Of a DNA stretch of 64,000 nucleotides, positions 1 through 6,828 are shown piece after piece (the stretch's first letter is position 1; each line of letters opens with the position of its first letter). The notes under the pieces were generated by a model that saw nothing but the letters and a program-made list of their open reading frames with translations, made no database searches and was not told the origin of the DNA. The stretch spans positions 1 through 64,000 of the forward strand of contig JAJFUB010000121.1 in NCBI GenBank assembly GCA_021372615.1. Reading direction: 5' to 3'. The position numbers and the translations under genes are program-made. The DNA comes from a bacterium. Lineage in GTDB: Bacteria > Armatimonadota > Zipacnadia > Zipacnadales > UBA11051.

Positions 1-40
1 GTTGGGACAACCTGTGCGGCTCTGGAGAGCCGCGCTCCAA
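1..40. repeat. palindromic element downstream of permease gene
   Basis: A compact hairpin lies just beyond the 3' end of the minus-strand permease. The inner stem GCGGCTCT (16-23) pairs with AGAGCCGC (26-33) around a 2-nt loop, and outer GTTGG (1-5) pairs with CCAAC (37-41). It could act as a transcription terminator for the permease, although there is no U-tract. Its GC-rich stem next to CGCGCTCC recalls the repeat at 22775-22864. Confidence 0.5.
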
Positions 41-44
41 CGAC

Positions 45-1889
45 CTACTTCACGGCGCCGGCCGTCAGGCCCTTGATGATGTGCTTTTGGAAGACGAAGT
101 ACAGCACCAGGATGGGCACGACGGCGATCATCACGCCCGCCAGCACCACCGACCAGTCGGTCGCGTGCTCGCCCTGGAAGTTCAGCAGCCCCACCGGCAG
201 GATCTGCCACAGCTTGTCCTTCACGAGCACCAGCGCCAGCGGCAGCTCGTTCCACACCCACGAGGCCTGGAAGATGCACACCGTGGCCACCGCCGGCCGC
301 GCTACGGGCAGCAGCACGTGCCACAGCGTCCGCAGGTGGCCGCAGCCATCCACCTCCGCCGCATCAATCAGCTCCTGCGGCAGCCCCGCAAAGTACGCCC
401 GCAGCATCAGCACCATCAGCGGCAGCCCGAAGGCCACGTACGGGCCGATGAGGGCCGGCCAGTTGACCAGGTGCAGGCGGTTGCTCTGGATGAACAGCGG
501 GATGAGCGAGGCATGGACGGGCAGCAGGATGCCGCCGACGATCAGGCCGAACAGGACCATCCCGCCGCGCACGCGCAGCCGGGCGAAGACGTACGCCGCC
601 GGGGCGCTGCACGCCAGCGCCAGCCCGACCGACAGGATCGTCACCACCACGCTGTTGAGCAGGTAGCGGCCAATCCCCCCGTGCCACGCAGCCGCGTAGT
701 TGGCCCACAGCCACTGCCTGGGCAGCGCCCAGGGCTGCAGCATCAGGTCGTTGAGGCTCTTGAACGACCCCAGCGCCGCCCAGACGACCGGCAGGAGGGT
801 CAGCACGGCCAGCAGGGCGAAGCCGATGTCGCCGAGCGTCCGTCCGAGGCGGCGCGGCAGGCGCTCCCACAGGTGGCCGACCAGCAGCGCCAGCGCCACC
901 AGCCCCGCGACGCCCAGCAACACCCCGAGGGCGCGCGGGAGTGGCAGCCGCCAGAAGAGCACGCCCACGGCCAATGCGCCCAGGACGCGCCAGAGCCACC
1001 GTGTCACCCGCTCCGGCAGCGACACTTCCTCCAGGGCCGTCAGCTTCAGGTACACGACCGTGAAGGCCAGCGTGATCAGCAGCATGATGACGGCGATGGC
1101 CGCGCTGTAGCCCATGCGGTCCTCGGTGAAGGCCGTGCGGTACATGAAGGTGGCGAGCACGTCACTGCTGGTCCCCGGCCCGCCGTTGGTCATCACCTTG
1201 ACCAGGTCGAAGATCTTCACCGAGCCCACGGTGATGAGCAGGGCGTCCACGAGCAGCACCCGCCGCAGGTTCGGCAGCGTCACATGCCAGAAGGCCTGCC
1301 AGCCCGTCGCCCCGTCCAGCCGCGCCGCCTCGTACAGGTCGTCCCCGATGGCCTGCACCCCTGCCAGCACGATCATCATGTGGAAGCCCACATAGCGCCA
1401 GCACGAGACGGCGATGACCGCGAAGATGGCCGTCTCGCTCTCGCCCAGCCAGCCGTGAGCGAGGCTCTCCAGGTGCGCCGCGGTCAGCAGCGTGTTGAGC
1501 GGCCCGAGGCTGGGCTCGTAGATGAGCTGCCAGACCAGGCCGACAGCCACGATGGGCAGGACGAAGGGGGCGAAGAAGAGCGTGCGCAGGAGTTGATGGC
1601 GGCGCAGCGCCGACCCGACCCCGACCGCCAGCAGCAGCGCCAGCGGCAGCTGCACGGCCAGCGACAGGACGATGAACAGGCCGTTGTTGCGCAGGGCCAT
1701 GGTGAAGTTGGGGTCGGCCAGCAGGTCGGCGTAGTTCCTCCACCCGACCGCCAGCCGCGTCTGGTCCACGGCGCTCCAGCTGGAGAACCCTAGCAGAAAC
1801 GTATGGGCAATCGGATATAGTATGTAGCCGGCGAAGAACAGCAGGGCCGGCAGCAGCAACAGGTAGGCCAGGGCGGGGCTGCGACGCAT
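45..1889 (-). CDS. fused MalF-MalG type sugar ABC transporter permease
   Basis: Inner-membrane component of a carbohydrate ABC importer in which two permeases form one 614-aa chain. Counting from the ATG at 1889, the first half (about 1-285) has several membrane segments and the ATPase-docking EAA loop EAARLDGATGWQAFW near residue 187. The second half (about 355-614) repeats the layout with DAAEVDGCGHLRTLWHV near 509. The linker (about 290-350) contains two further hydrophobic stretches. The frame is open up to 1988, but the extra 33 residues are Arg/Gly-rich and would overlap the divergent gene, so the start just before the hydrophobic MRRSPALAYLLLLPALL segment is preferred; no good Shine-Dalgarno is visible. 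MalF and MalG are normally separate proteins of roughly 300 and 280 aa. The likely partner is the binding protein at 3928-5301. No ATPase gene is present in the window. Confidence 0.9.
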   Translation of the reverse strand: MRRSPALAYLLLLPALLFFAGYILYPIAHTFLLGFSSWSAVDQTRLAVGWRNYADLLADPNFTMALRNNGLFIVLSLAVQLPLALLLAVGVGSALRRHQLLRTLFFAPFVLPIVAVGLVWQLIYEPSLGPLNTLLTAAHLESLAHGWLGESETAIFAVIAVSCWRYVGFHMMIVLAGVQAIGDDLYEAARLDGATGWQAFWHVTLPNLRRVLLVDALLITVGSVKIFDLVKVMTNGGPGTSSDVLATFMYRTAFTEDRMGYSAAIAVIMLLITLAFTVVYLKLTALEEVSLPERVTRWLWRVLGALAVGVLFWRLPLPRALGVLLGVAGLVALALLVGHLWERLPRRLGRTLGDIGFALLAVLTLLPVVWAALGSFKSLNDLMLQPWALPRQWLWANYAAAWHGGIGRYLLNSVVVTILSVGLALACSAPAAYVFARLRVRGGMVLFGLIVGGILLPVHASLIPLFIQSNRLHLVNWPALIGPYVAFGLPLMVLMLRAYFAGLPQELIDAAEVDGCGHLRTLWHVLLPVARPAVATVCIFQASWVWNELPLALVLVKDKLWQILPVGLLNFQGEHATDWSVVLAGVMIAVVPILVLYFVFQKHIIKGLTAGAVK

Positions 1890-1947
1890 GGCGCAGTATT
1901 CGCCGGCCCGCCCCTGCAAGCCTGCCGCCCTCCCGGAGGCCACCGAC

Positions 1948-2604
1948 ATGCGCACCGTCCCCACCCAGCTCCTCTGCGTCCTGCTCATCGCGCTCGCCGT
2001 GGGCTACGCCCTGTGGCTGTACCCGCACTTGCCCGAGCGCGTGCCGACCCACTGGAACGCGGCCGGCAAGGTGGACGGCTGGGGGCCGCGCGGGACGGCC
2101 GCCTTCATGACCCCGGCGATGATGGGCGGCTTCTGGCTACTGCTGCTCGTGCTCCCGCTCATCTCCCCCCGGCGCTTCAAGGTAGAGGGCTTCCGCGACA
2201 CGTGGAACCTGGTCATCATGCTGGCCATGGCGATGTTCGCCTTCATCCAGGTGATCATGTTGCAGGCGGCGCTGCACCCGGGGGTGGACGTGGGGAGGCT
2301 GCTGATCGCGGGGCTCTGTCTCTTCCTGGCGGCCCTGGGCCTGTTGATGCCGCGCGTGGGGCCCAACTTCTGGATGGGGATCCGTACGCCGTGGACGCTC
2401 GCGAGCGAGACGGTGTGGACGGCGACGCACCGCGTGGCCGCGTGGACGATGGGCGTGGGCGGGGTACTGGGCGCCCTGCTGGCCCTGGTCGGCGTGCCGC
2501 CTCTGTTTGCCTTCACACTGGTCATCGTCTCGGCGATCTACCCGGCCTTCTACTCGCTGTGGCTGTACAAGTGGCTGGAGCGGGAGGGGAAGCTGGCGGA
2601 ATGA
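1948..2604 (+). CDS. DUF1648/SdpI-family membrane protein
   Basis: A 218-aa integral membrane protein. The N-terminal part has a transmembrane segment followed by LPERVPTHWNAAGKVDGWG, the hallmark of DUF1648. The C-terminal part (about 120-218) resembles SdpI, including PNFWMGIRTPWTLASETVW and two more hydrophobic segments. SdpI in Bacillus gives immunity against the SdpC toxin, but most members in other phyla are uncharacterised, so the role here is open. The ATG at 1948 has GGAGG 8 nt upstream (1935-1939), which favours it over the in-frame ATG at 1888 that overlaps the divergent permease. It is the only plus-strand gene in the ABC/Fic cluster and separates the permease from the binding protein. 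Confidence 0.8.
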   Translation: MRTVPTQLLCVLLIALAVGYALWLYPHLPERVPTHWNAAGKVDGWGPRGTAAFMTPAMMGGFWLLLLVLPLISPRRFKVEGFRDTWNLVIMLAMAMFAFIQVIMLQAALHPGVDVGRLLIAGLCLFLAALGLLMPRVGPNFWMGIRTPWTLASETVWTATHRVAAWTMGVGGVLGALLALVGVPPLFAFTLVIVSAIYPAFYSLWLYKWLEREGKLAE

Positions 2605-2636
2605 GACGTGGAATTGGGGCTAAGGGGAGCCGCGCA

Positions 2637-2729
2637 ACTTGCGCTATTTGGGGGCAAAAAGGGCGGAGAACGGCGCTACGGGCCCTTCTCGGTCCGTGGG
2701 GCGCGATCTGACTTGCGTTATTCGGGGGC
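2637..2729. repeat. imperfect 19-bp direct repeat at convergent gene ends
   Basis: ACTTGCGCTATTTGGGGGC at 2637-2655 recurs as ACTTGCGTTATTCGGGGGC at 2711-2729 (17 of 19 identical). The second copy covers the stop codon of the Fic gene. The stretch between holds no gene. Origin unknown; possibly the trace of a small duplication. Confidence 0.45.
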
Positions 2730-3920
2730 CTGAGGTTGCGCTAACAGCGCCTTCAAGAGGCTCCCGTAGGACTCCGCCAGCTCCCAGGAACGGACGCGCA
2801 CGGCGCCGGCGCAGGGACGGATGAAGCCCTCCTCGTGCCATTCGCGCAGCCACGTGCGCGCCGTCGTGGCCGAGACCATGAACCAGTCGGCGACCTCAGC
2901 GGGACTGAAGGGCCGTGCGCCGGTCTCATCGGCCGAATGCGCCAGTCGCACGAGGAGTTGCTGTTGTCGGCGGGAGAGGTGTTCCCACGGCGTATCCTCG
3001 GCCTGCTGTGCCTTGTGCAGCGACAGGGCCCGGGACCCGAGGCGGTTCGCAGCCAGTGCCAGCGTGTGCGTGAAGTACTCCAACCACGGCGTTAGGTCGG
3101 GGTCGTTCCGGCCCTCGTAGTAGTTCATCGGCAGCCCCATCTGCAGGTTGTCGTAGTACAGCTTCAAGTCCCTGAAGTACTCCTCTTCGACCGAAAGGAA
3201 CCCTCGCATGCGGTAGCCGCCTAACCACAGATCAGCGGTGGCCAAGGCTCGGGCAGTGCGGCCGTTCCCGTCGTCAAAGGGATGGATGGTCACAAGCTGA
3301 TACGCTAGTATTCCGGCACGGATGGGAACCGGGAGCAACTGCGTCAGCAGCGATATGCGCCACCCGCAGAGCGCCTCCATGAGTTCGGGAACGTCCTCTG
3401 GGGCGGGTGGCCCATACTCAATCGTGGCCGTCGCCCTGTCTACGACGGGGCACTCGGATGAGCGGTAGCTGCTCATCCGCGGGCGCCGCCCTCGACCGCG
3501 AGGGATGATCATGCTGTGAAGCATGCAGATGAATGGCTCGGAGATGAGGACACGTCCCGGCTCTCTCAGTTCGTACTCGGTCGGGTGCTGTGTCTCGGGG
3601 ATGAGACGCTGGACAAGGGGATCGGGCAGCCTACGCTCCAGCCACTCCAGGGCATTCCAGTAGTTCCGAACCTCCTGCTGCTGGCGCGAGCCCGTACGGT
3701 CCGAGTGCGACAGCGCTTCCCTGATCTCCTCGAGTGAGAGGGTGTTCCCCTCGATCGCCGTGGAGTAGCGCGTGGATTGCCTCTGCGCCTCATACCTTAG
3801 CAGGAACGCCGCATCCGGCGGCAGTGGCAGCACCTCGATCAGCTGGCGTGCGCCCTCGATGGTCATCAGATCCCTGACCATCGAGTCTGTGTAGCAGAAG
3901 CGCGGCTCATAGGTCATCAT
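2718..3920 (-). CDS. Fic-domain protein with N-terminal inhibitory motif and C-terminal winged helix
   Basis: A 400-aa Fic family enzyme; such proteins usually transfer AMP (or another nucleotide part) to a target hydroxyl. The active-site loop HPFDDGNGRTAR lies at residues 213-224 and fits HxFxDGNGRxxR completely, so catalysis should be intact. STAIEGN at 53-59 matches the (S/T)xxxE(G/N) inhibitory motif placed N-terminally (class II), meaning auto-inhibition by its own glutamate. The C-terminus (about 330-385) contains a helix-turn-helix-like segment with MVSATTARTWLREW. The ATG lies 7 nt after the stop of the sugar-binding protein, so both are probably on one mRNA. There is no separate antitoxin gene. 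Target unknown; a link to regulation of sugar uptake is inference from position only. Confidence 0.92.
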   Translation of the reverse strand: MMTYEPRFCYTDSMVRDLMTIEGARQLIEVLPLPPDAAFLLRYEAQRQSTRYSTAIEGNTLSLEEIREALSHSDRTGSRQQQEVRNYWNALEWLERRLPDPLVQRLIPETQHPTEYELREPGRVLISEPFICMLHSMIIPRGRGRRPRMSSYRSSECPVVDRATATIEYGPPAPEDVPELMEALCGWRISLLTQLLPVPIRAGILAYQLVTIHPFDDGNGRTARALATADLWLGGYRMRGFLSVEEEYFRDLKLYYDNLQMGLPMNYYEGRNDPDLTPWLEYFTHTLALAANRLGSRALSLHKAQQAEDTPWEHLSRRQQQLLVRLAHSADETGARPFSPAEVADWFMVSATTARTWLREWHEEGFIRPCAGAVRVRSWELAESYGSLLKALLAQPQAPE

Positions 3921-3927
3921 CTTGTGC

Positions 3928-5301
3928 TCACTGCCCCTTCGCCTGCAGCTCCCGCTTCACGTCCCGCTGCCTCTGCCGCACCGCCGTCATCACATCCGAC
4001 GGCGTCTTCTTGCCCTCCAGCAGGTTCTGGATCCCGCCCATGTACGCCTGGGCCACCGACTCCTCCATCAGCGTGTCCGTCCACGCCGATAGGCACGGGG
4101 CGGCCTTAACGATGTCGGCGTACTTGCGCAGGCGCGGGCCGGCGTTCTCGGCGGTCACGGCGCCCTGGACCTGCACCAGCTCCTGGCACTTGCTCACGAA
4201 CTGCTGGGCCTGCTGCACCTCCGTCATGAACTGGAGGAACTTCACCGCCGCCGCGCGGTTGGGGGTCTTGGACGAGATCACGTAGCCATCTGCCGAGCCG
4301 GCCAGGCAGTTCTGCTCGCCCTTGCCGCCGGCCACCGGCGGGAAGTTGAAGAAGTCCCAGGAGTTCCAGAAGCTCTCGGGGGCCTCGCCGCCCTTGGACA
4401 GCCGGGCGAAGTCCCATGTGCCCGTGTAGAACATCGCGGCCTTGCCCGAGTAGAACCCCGTGCGGGCCATGGCCCGGTCCACGCCGTTGGGGGCCTTGCT
4501 GAAGCATCCCTTGTCCGCCATGTCCTTCAGGGTGTCGAGCGACTTGGTCCAGGCCGGGTCGTCGTAGCTGCCGGGCCCGAGCGGGTCATACTGCCGCTCG
4601 GCCGCCGCTTTGCCGATCAGCCGCTGGGTCAGCACGCACGGGAAGTGGCTGGCCGGCCACTTCTGCATGTTGCCCAGCGCCAGCGGCGTGAGGCCCTTGG
4701 CCTTGATGTTGTCGCACAGGGCCAGCAGCTCGTCCCAGCTCTGCGGCACCTTCCACCCGTTCTTGGCGAACAGGTCCTTGTTGTACAGGAAGAAGGTGCA
4801 CTGCAGCAGGTAGGGGACACCATAGGTCTTGCCGTCGTAGGTGTAGCTATCCAGCGAGGAGGCGACCAGGCGGCTGCGCCAGGCCTTGTTGCTCGCGTCC
4901 AGGTCGGCGGTGAGGTCCGCGACGTTGCCCCCCCGCACGAAGTTGTGCAGCATCTTCTCGCCGCTCCAGACGAAGAAGATGTCCGGCGGCTGAGCACCGC
5001 CCAGAGCCACGCGGATGTTGGTCTTGTACGCATCGGGCTCCTGAGCGTTGGTCTGGATGGCGATGTCGGGGTTGGCCGCCTGGAAAGCCGTGATGATGTC
5101 GGCCAGAGCGTCCTGGCGCGGGCTGGTGTTCCAGATGGTCCAGAGCTGCAGCGTGACCTTGCCGCCGGCCTGCTGCGGCGTGGCCCCGGGCACGAGCGGC
5201 CCGGCGCCGGTCGTGGGAGCCTGGTTCTGCGCGCCGGGCTGACAGCCCACACACAGCGCGATGAAGAGCACAACGACAGCGAGTGCGATGGTGCGAGACA
5301 C
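3928..5301 (-). CDS. extracellular sugar-binding lipoprotein of ABC transporter
   Basis: Solute-binding protein (family 1, UgpB/MalE-like) that would capture an oligosaccharide outside the membrane for the permease at 45-1889. The start is taken as GTG at 5301, which has GGAGG 8 nt upstream and opens a classical lipoprotein signal: charged VSRT, hydrophobic core, then CVGC with Cys20 as probable lipidation site. The mature part shows KVTLQLWTIWNTSPRQDAL, GVPYLLQCTFFLYNKDLFAKNG and YTGTWDFARL, all typical of the family; 457 aa is normal length. The frame is open to 5352 but those codons lie upstream of the ribosome site. Followed after 7 nt by the Fic gene. A promoter candidate lies at 5413-5442, with a palindromic repeat in the leader. 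Confidence 0.92.
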   Translation of the reverse strand: MSRTIALAVVVLFIALCVGCQPGAQNQAPTTGAGPLVPGATPQQAGGKVTLQLWTIWNTSPRQDALADIITAFQAANPDIAIQTNAQEPDAYKTNIRVALGGAQPPDIFFVWSGEKMLHNFVRGGNVADLTADLDASNKAWRSRLVASSLDSYTYDGKTYGVPYLLQCTFFLYNKDLFAKNGWKVPQSWDELLALCDNIKAKGLTPLALGNMQKWPASHFPCVLTQRLIGKAAAERQYDPLGPGSYDDPAWTKSLDTLKDMADKGCFSKAPNGVDRAMARTGFYSGKAAMFYTGTWDFARLSKGGEAPESFWNSWDFFNFPPVAGGKGEQNCLAGSADGYVISSKTPNRAAAVKFLQFMTEVQQAQQFVSKCQELVQVQGAVTAENAGPRLRKYADIVKAAPCLSAWTDTLMEESVAQAYMGGIQNLLEGKKTPSDVMTAVRQRQRDVKRELQAKGQ

Positions 5302-5321
5302 GTGTTCAACCTCCGGACCCA

Positions 5322-5380
5322 CCCCCGCTGCTTCGCAGCGACCCCTCCCCAAGAGACGCCGCGCGTCTCAGGGGAGGGGT
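5322..5380. repeat. GC palindromic repeat in leader of binding-protein gene
   Basis: A 28-nt module (5322-5349) beginning CCCCCGCTGCTTCGCAGCG and ending ACCCCTCCC recurs at 30171-30198 and, inverted, at 63492-63519. Here it joins a hairpin: ACCCCTCCCC (5341-5350) pairs with GGGGAGGGGT (5371-5380), with AGAGACGC/GCGTCTC as inner stem. It sits between the proposed promoter and the GTG start at 5301. Confidence 0.7.
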
Positions 5381-5412
5381 TACTCGTGATGAGGGTTGGC
5401 GGGTTCTCCTGA

Positions 5413-5442
5413 ACGATACCGGCCAGCCGGTCCCTTCGTCAA
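5413..5442 (-). promoter_or_regulatory. sigma70-like promoter with palindrome in the spacer
   Basis: Read on the minus strand: TTGACG (5442-5437), an 18-nt spacer, then TATCGT (5418-5413), upstream of the binding-protein gene. The spacer contains the perfect inverted repeat ACCGGC-CA-GCCGGT (5418-5431), a plausible operator for a sugar-responsive repressor. Start of transcription would be near 5406, giving a leader of about 105 nt. Confidence 0.45.
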
Positions 5443-5507
5443 GAACAACAAACCGGCCGAGCTGGTATCCTCCGGCATCTCGCCATGCGCCCGTGCGGCG
5501 CCCGGTG

Positions 5508-5541
5508 CGCCAGGGGGGCAGCGTTCGCCGCCCCCCTGGCG
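5508..5541 (-). terminator. hairpin after prepilin-like gene
   Basis: CGCCAGGGGGGC (5508-5519) and GCCCCCCTGGCG (5530-5541) form a perfect 12-bp stem with a 10-nt loop, starting 8 nt after the stop codon of the minus-strand gene 5550-6086. There is no U-run, so it may instead be a repeat element or stabilise the mRNA end. Confidence 0.5.
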
Positions 5542-5549
5542 GTGCGGGC

Positions 5550-6086
5550 TCACGGGGTGTAGGTCCCCCAACGGGTCGCCCAGGGGTCCTCGAACTTGAC
5601 GTGCCCGTCGGCGAACGTCTCCCAGTTCACATGCGCTCCATAGCCCGTGGTGTGTCGCCCTGGCACCGGTATCACGAGGCCATCCCCCGGGTTGTCGCAC
5701 GCGTTGGGGCGCAGGCGGGCCGAGTCGTAGAGGGCGATCACCCTCGACGGCTCATGGATGTCCCGCAGGTACCGCCGGCTCAGGTTGCCGTTCATGGCGT
5801 ACCCGAACTGGGCGTCCACCGCCGGACACTGGTAGAGCGCGCGCGACATATGGTAGGGCAACATTCCCGTGCACCAGCGGTTGGCCAGGGGCATGCGCTC
5901 GTCCCAGTCCTGGCAGTACTGCAGCAGCGCGGACCCCAACTGCCTCATGTTGCTGAAGCACTGGTCCCGCGCCTCAGGCGTGTCTCTGTTGCCGGCCCAG
6001 AGCGCCGGCCCCACCACCATGGCCAGTAGAACGGCCATCGCGGCCAACACCAGCATGTCCGGCACCCGGCCCATTCGTTCGCGCAT
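5550..6086 (-). CDS. prepilin-like H-X9-DG family protein with simple membrane anchor
   Basis: A 178-aa member of the DUF1559/H-X9-DG group, common as dozens of paralogues in Armatimonadota and Planctomycetota. The usual GFTLIELL leader is missing; instead residues 10-30 form an uncleaved-looking hydrophobic helix. The following CFSNMRQLGSALLQYCQDWDERMP corresponds to the pseudopilin CxxNLKQ...YxxDxDE block, and the C-terminus ends with HVNWETFADGHVKFEDPW, the H-X(n)-DG signature. The ATG at 6086 is preceded by AAGGAG. Function of these proteins is unproven; they are presumed to be minor pseudopilin-like surface proteins. The promoter of the ABC gene lies downstream, so this gene is probably transcribed alone. 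Confidence 0.8.
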   Translation of the reverse strand: MRERMGRVPDMLVLAAMAVLLAMVVGPALWAGNRDTPEARDQCFSNMRQLGSALLQYCQDWDERMPLANRWCTGMLPYHMSRALYQCPAVDAQFGYAMNGNLSRRYLRDIHEPSRVIALYDSARLRPNACDNPGDGLVIPVPGRHTTGYGAHVNWETFADGHVKFEDPWATRWGTYTP

Positions 6087-6158
6087 GAAACCTCTCTCCT
6101 TGTTCGCTTCGCGATGCCGTCTCTGCTCCGTCCGGTCAACTCCCGTTTCGTGGCTGGG

Positions 6159-6449
6159 CTACCCGACGGCTGCTCCGTCGCCGCTTCCCAGGGCGACCCA
6201 GATCTCCGCCGGGTTGAGCGTCAGGTCCACCTTGACCACCTCGGCCTTGCGCGACGGCCCCTGCGACGCCAACCTGGCGGCCAGCTCAACCGCCGCCTCG
6301 TCAAGCGACGCAGCGGCTCACGAGGGCGCCACGCCTTGCGAGGGGGGCACGCCGGTTATGCTCTCGGTCGCATACGGTTTCCCTAGCTTGTTGTTCTGAG
6401 CCAACACCAGGGCGCACTGCAGCGACACTGCCAGATAGACGCCGACCAT
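6159..6449 (-). pseudogene. small secreted ORF interrupted by an in-frame TGA
   Basis: From ATG 6449 the frame encodes MVGVYLAVSLQCALVLAQNN, a good signal peptide, then runs 43 codons to TGA at 6318-6320. The same frame continues for another 52 sense codons with protein-like composition (for example DEAAVELAARLASQG, KAEVVKVDLTLNPAEIWVAL) to TAG at 6159-6161. Amino-acid choice and codon use after the TGA look coding. A nonsense mutation in a roughly 96-aa secreted protein is the simplest reading; recoding of TGA is possible but no supporting element was recognised. No family identified. The ATG has only a weak AGG upstream. Expression may come from the promoter at 6646-6674, leaving a long leader of about 190 nt. 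Confidence 0.4.
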
Positions 6450-6645
6450 CACCTGCGAACGTATGACGAACGCACCTCCATGGGGATGCACGACAAGTGG
6501 AATGCCCGACACCCGCAAGGTCGCGGGCGTCGAGGGCAGACACTGGCATGAGACGCCGATGAGCGGGAGTTTGGGGCTGATGGCGGGACGATCGGGGCTT
6601 CCCCCAGACGACACGGGCATGGCGATACCGGAGAAGATACTACGC

Positions 6646-6674
6646 ACTATAGTAATCACGTCTCAGACTGTCAA
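6646..6674 (-). promoter_or_regulatory. near-consensus sigma70 promoter
   Basis: On the minus strand: TTGACA (6674-6669), exactly 17 nt spacer, TATAGT (6651-6646). It is the closest match to the housekeeping consensus noticed in the window and stands out in GC-rich surroundings. Transcription would begin near 6639 and run toward the interrupted ORF at 6159-6449 or an unrecognised RNA. Confidence 0.65.
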
Positions 6675-6733
6675 GCAGTTCCTGCTTGTTGTCTGCCATC
6701 GTCGCGAGACGCCCGTGACCGGCTCAGTAGAGC

Positions 6734-6778
6734 GGCAGACGGCCTGCCCCGGGAGGGCCCGGCGGCAGGCCGCCTGTC
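6734..6778 (-). terminator. long hairpin downstream of sulfatase-like gene
   Basis: GGCAGACGGCCTGCC (6734-6748) and GGCAGGCCGCCTGTC (6764-6778) form a 15-bp stem with two mismatches. It begins 50 nt after the stop codon of the minus-strand gene 6829-8226. No U-tract follows. Confidence 0.4.
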
Positions 6779-6828
6779 GTCTCGTCTGACGTTTGCTTGC
6801 AGCGACGACCGGTGTCCCGGATCGCCCG

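Larger units (their letters stand above)
6450..6828. other. 379-nt gap without a supported gene
   Basis: Contains a strong minus-strand promoter (6646-6674) and a long imperfect hairpin (6734-6778). The stretch from 6450 to 6640 would be leader of the interrupted ORF; the in-frame extension through it has no coding character that I would defend. Confidence 0.5.

Noticed and set aside
6318-6320. Selenocysteine codon
   Set aside because: No convincing bacterial SECIS-like hairpin was recognised directly after the TGA and the flanking residues give no redox motif; a nonsense mutation is simpler.
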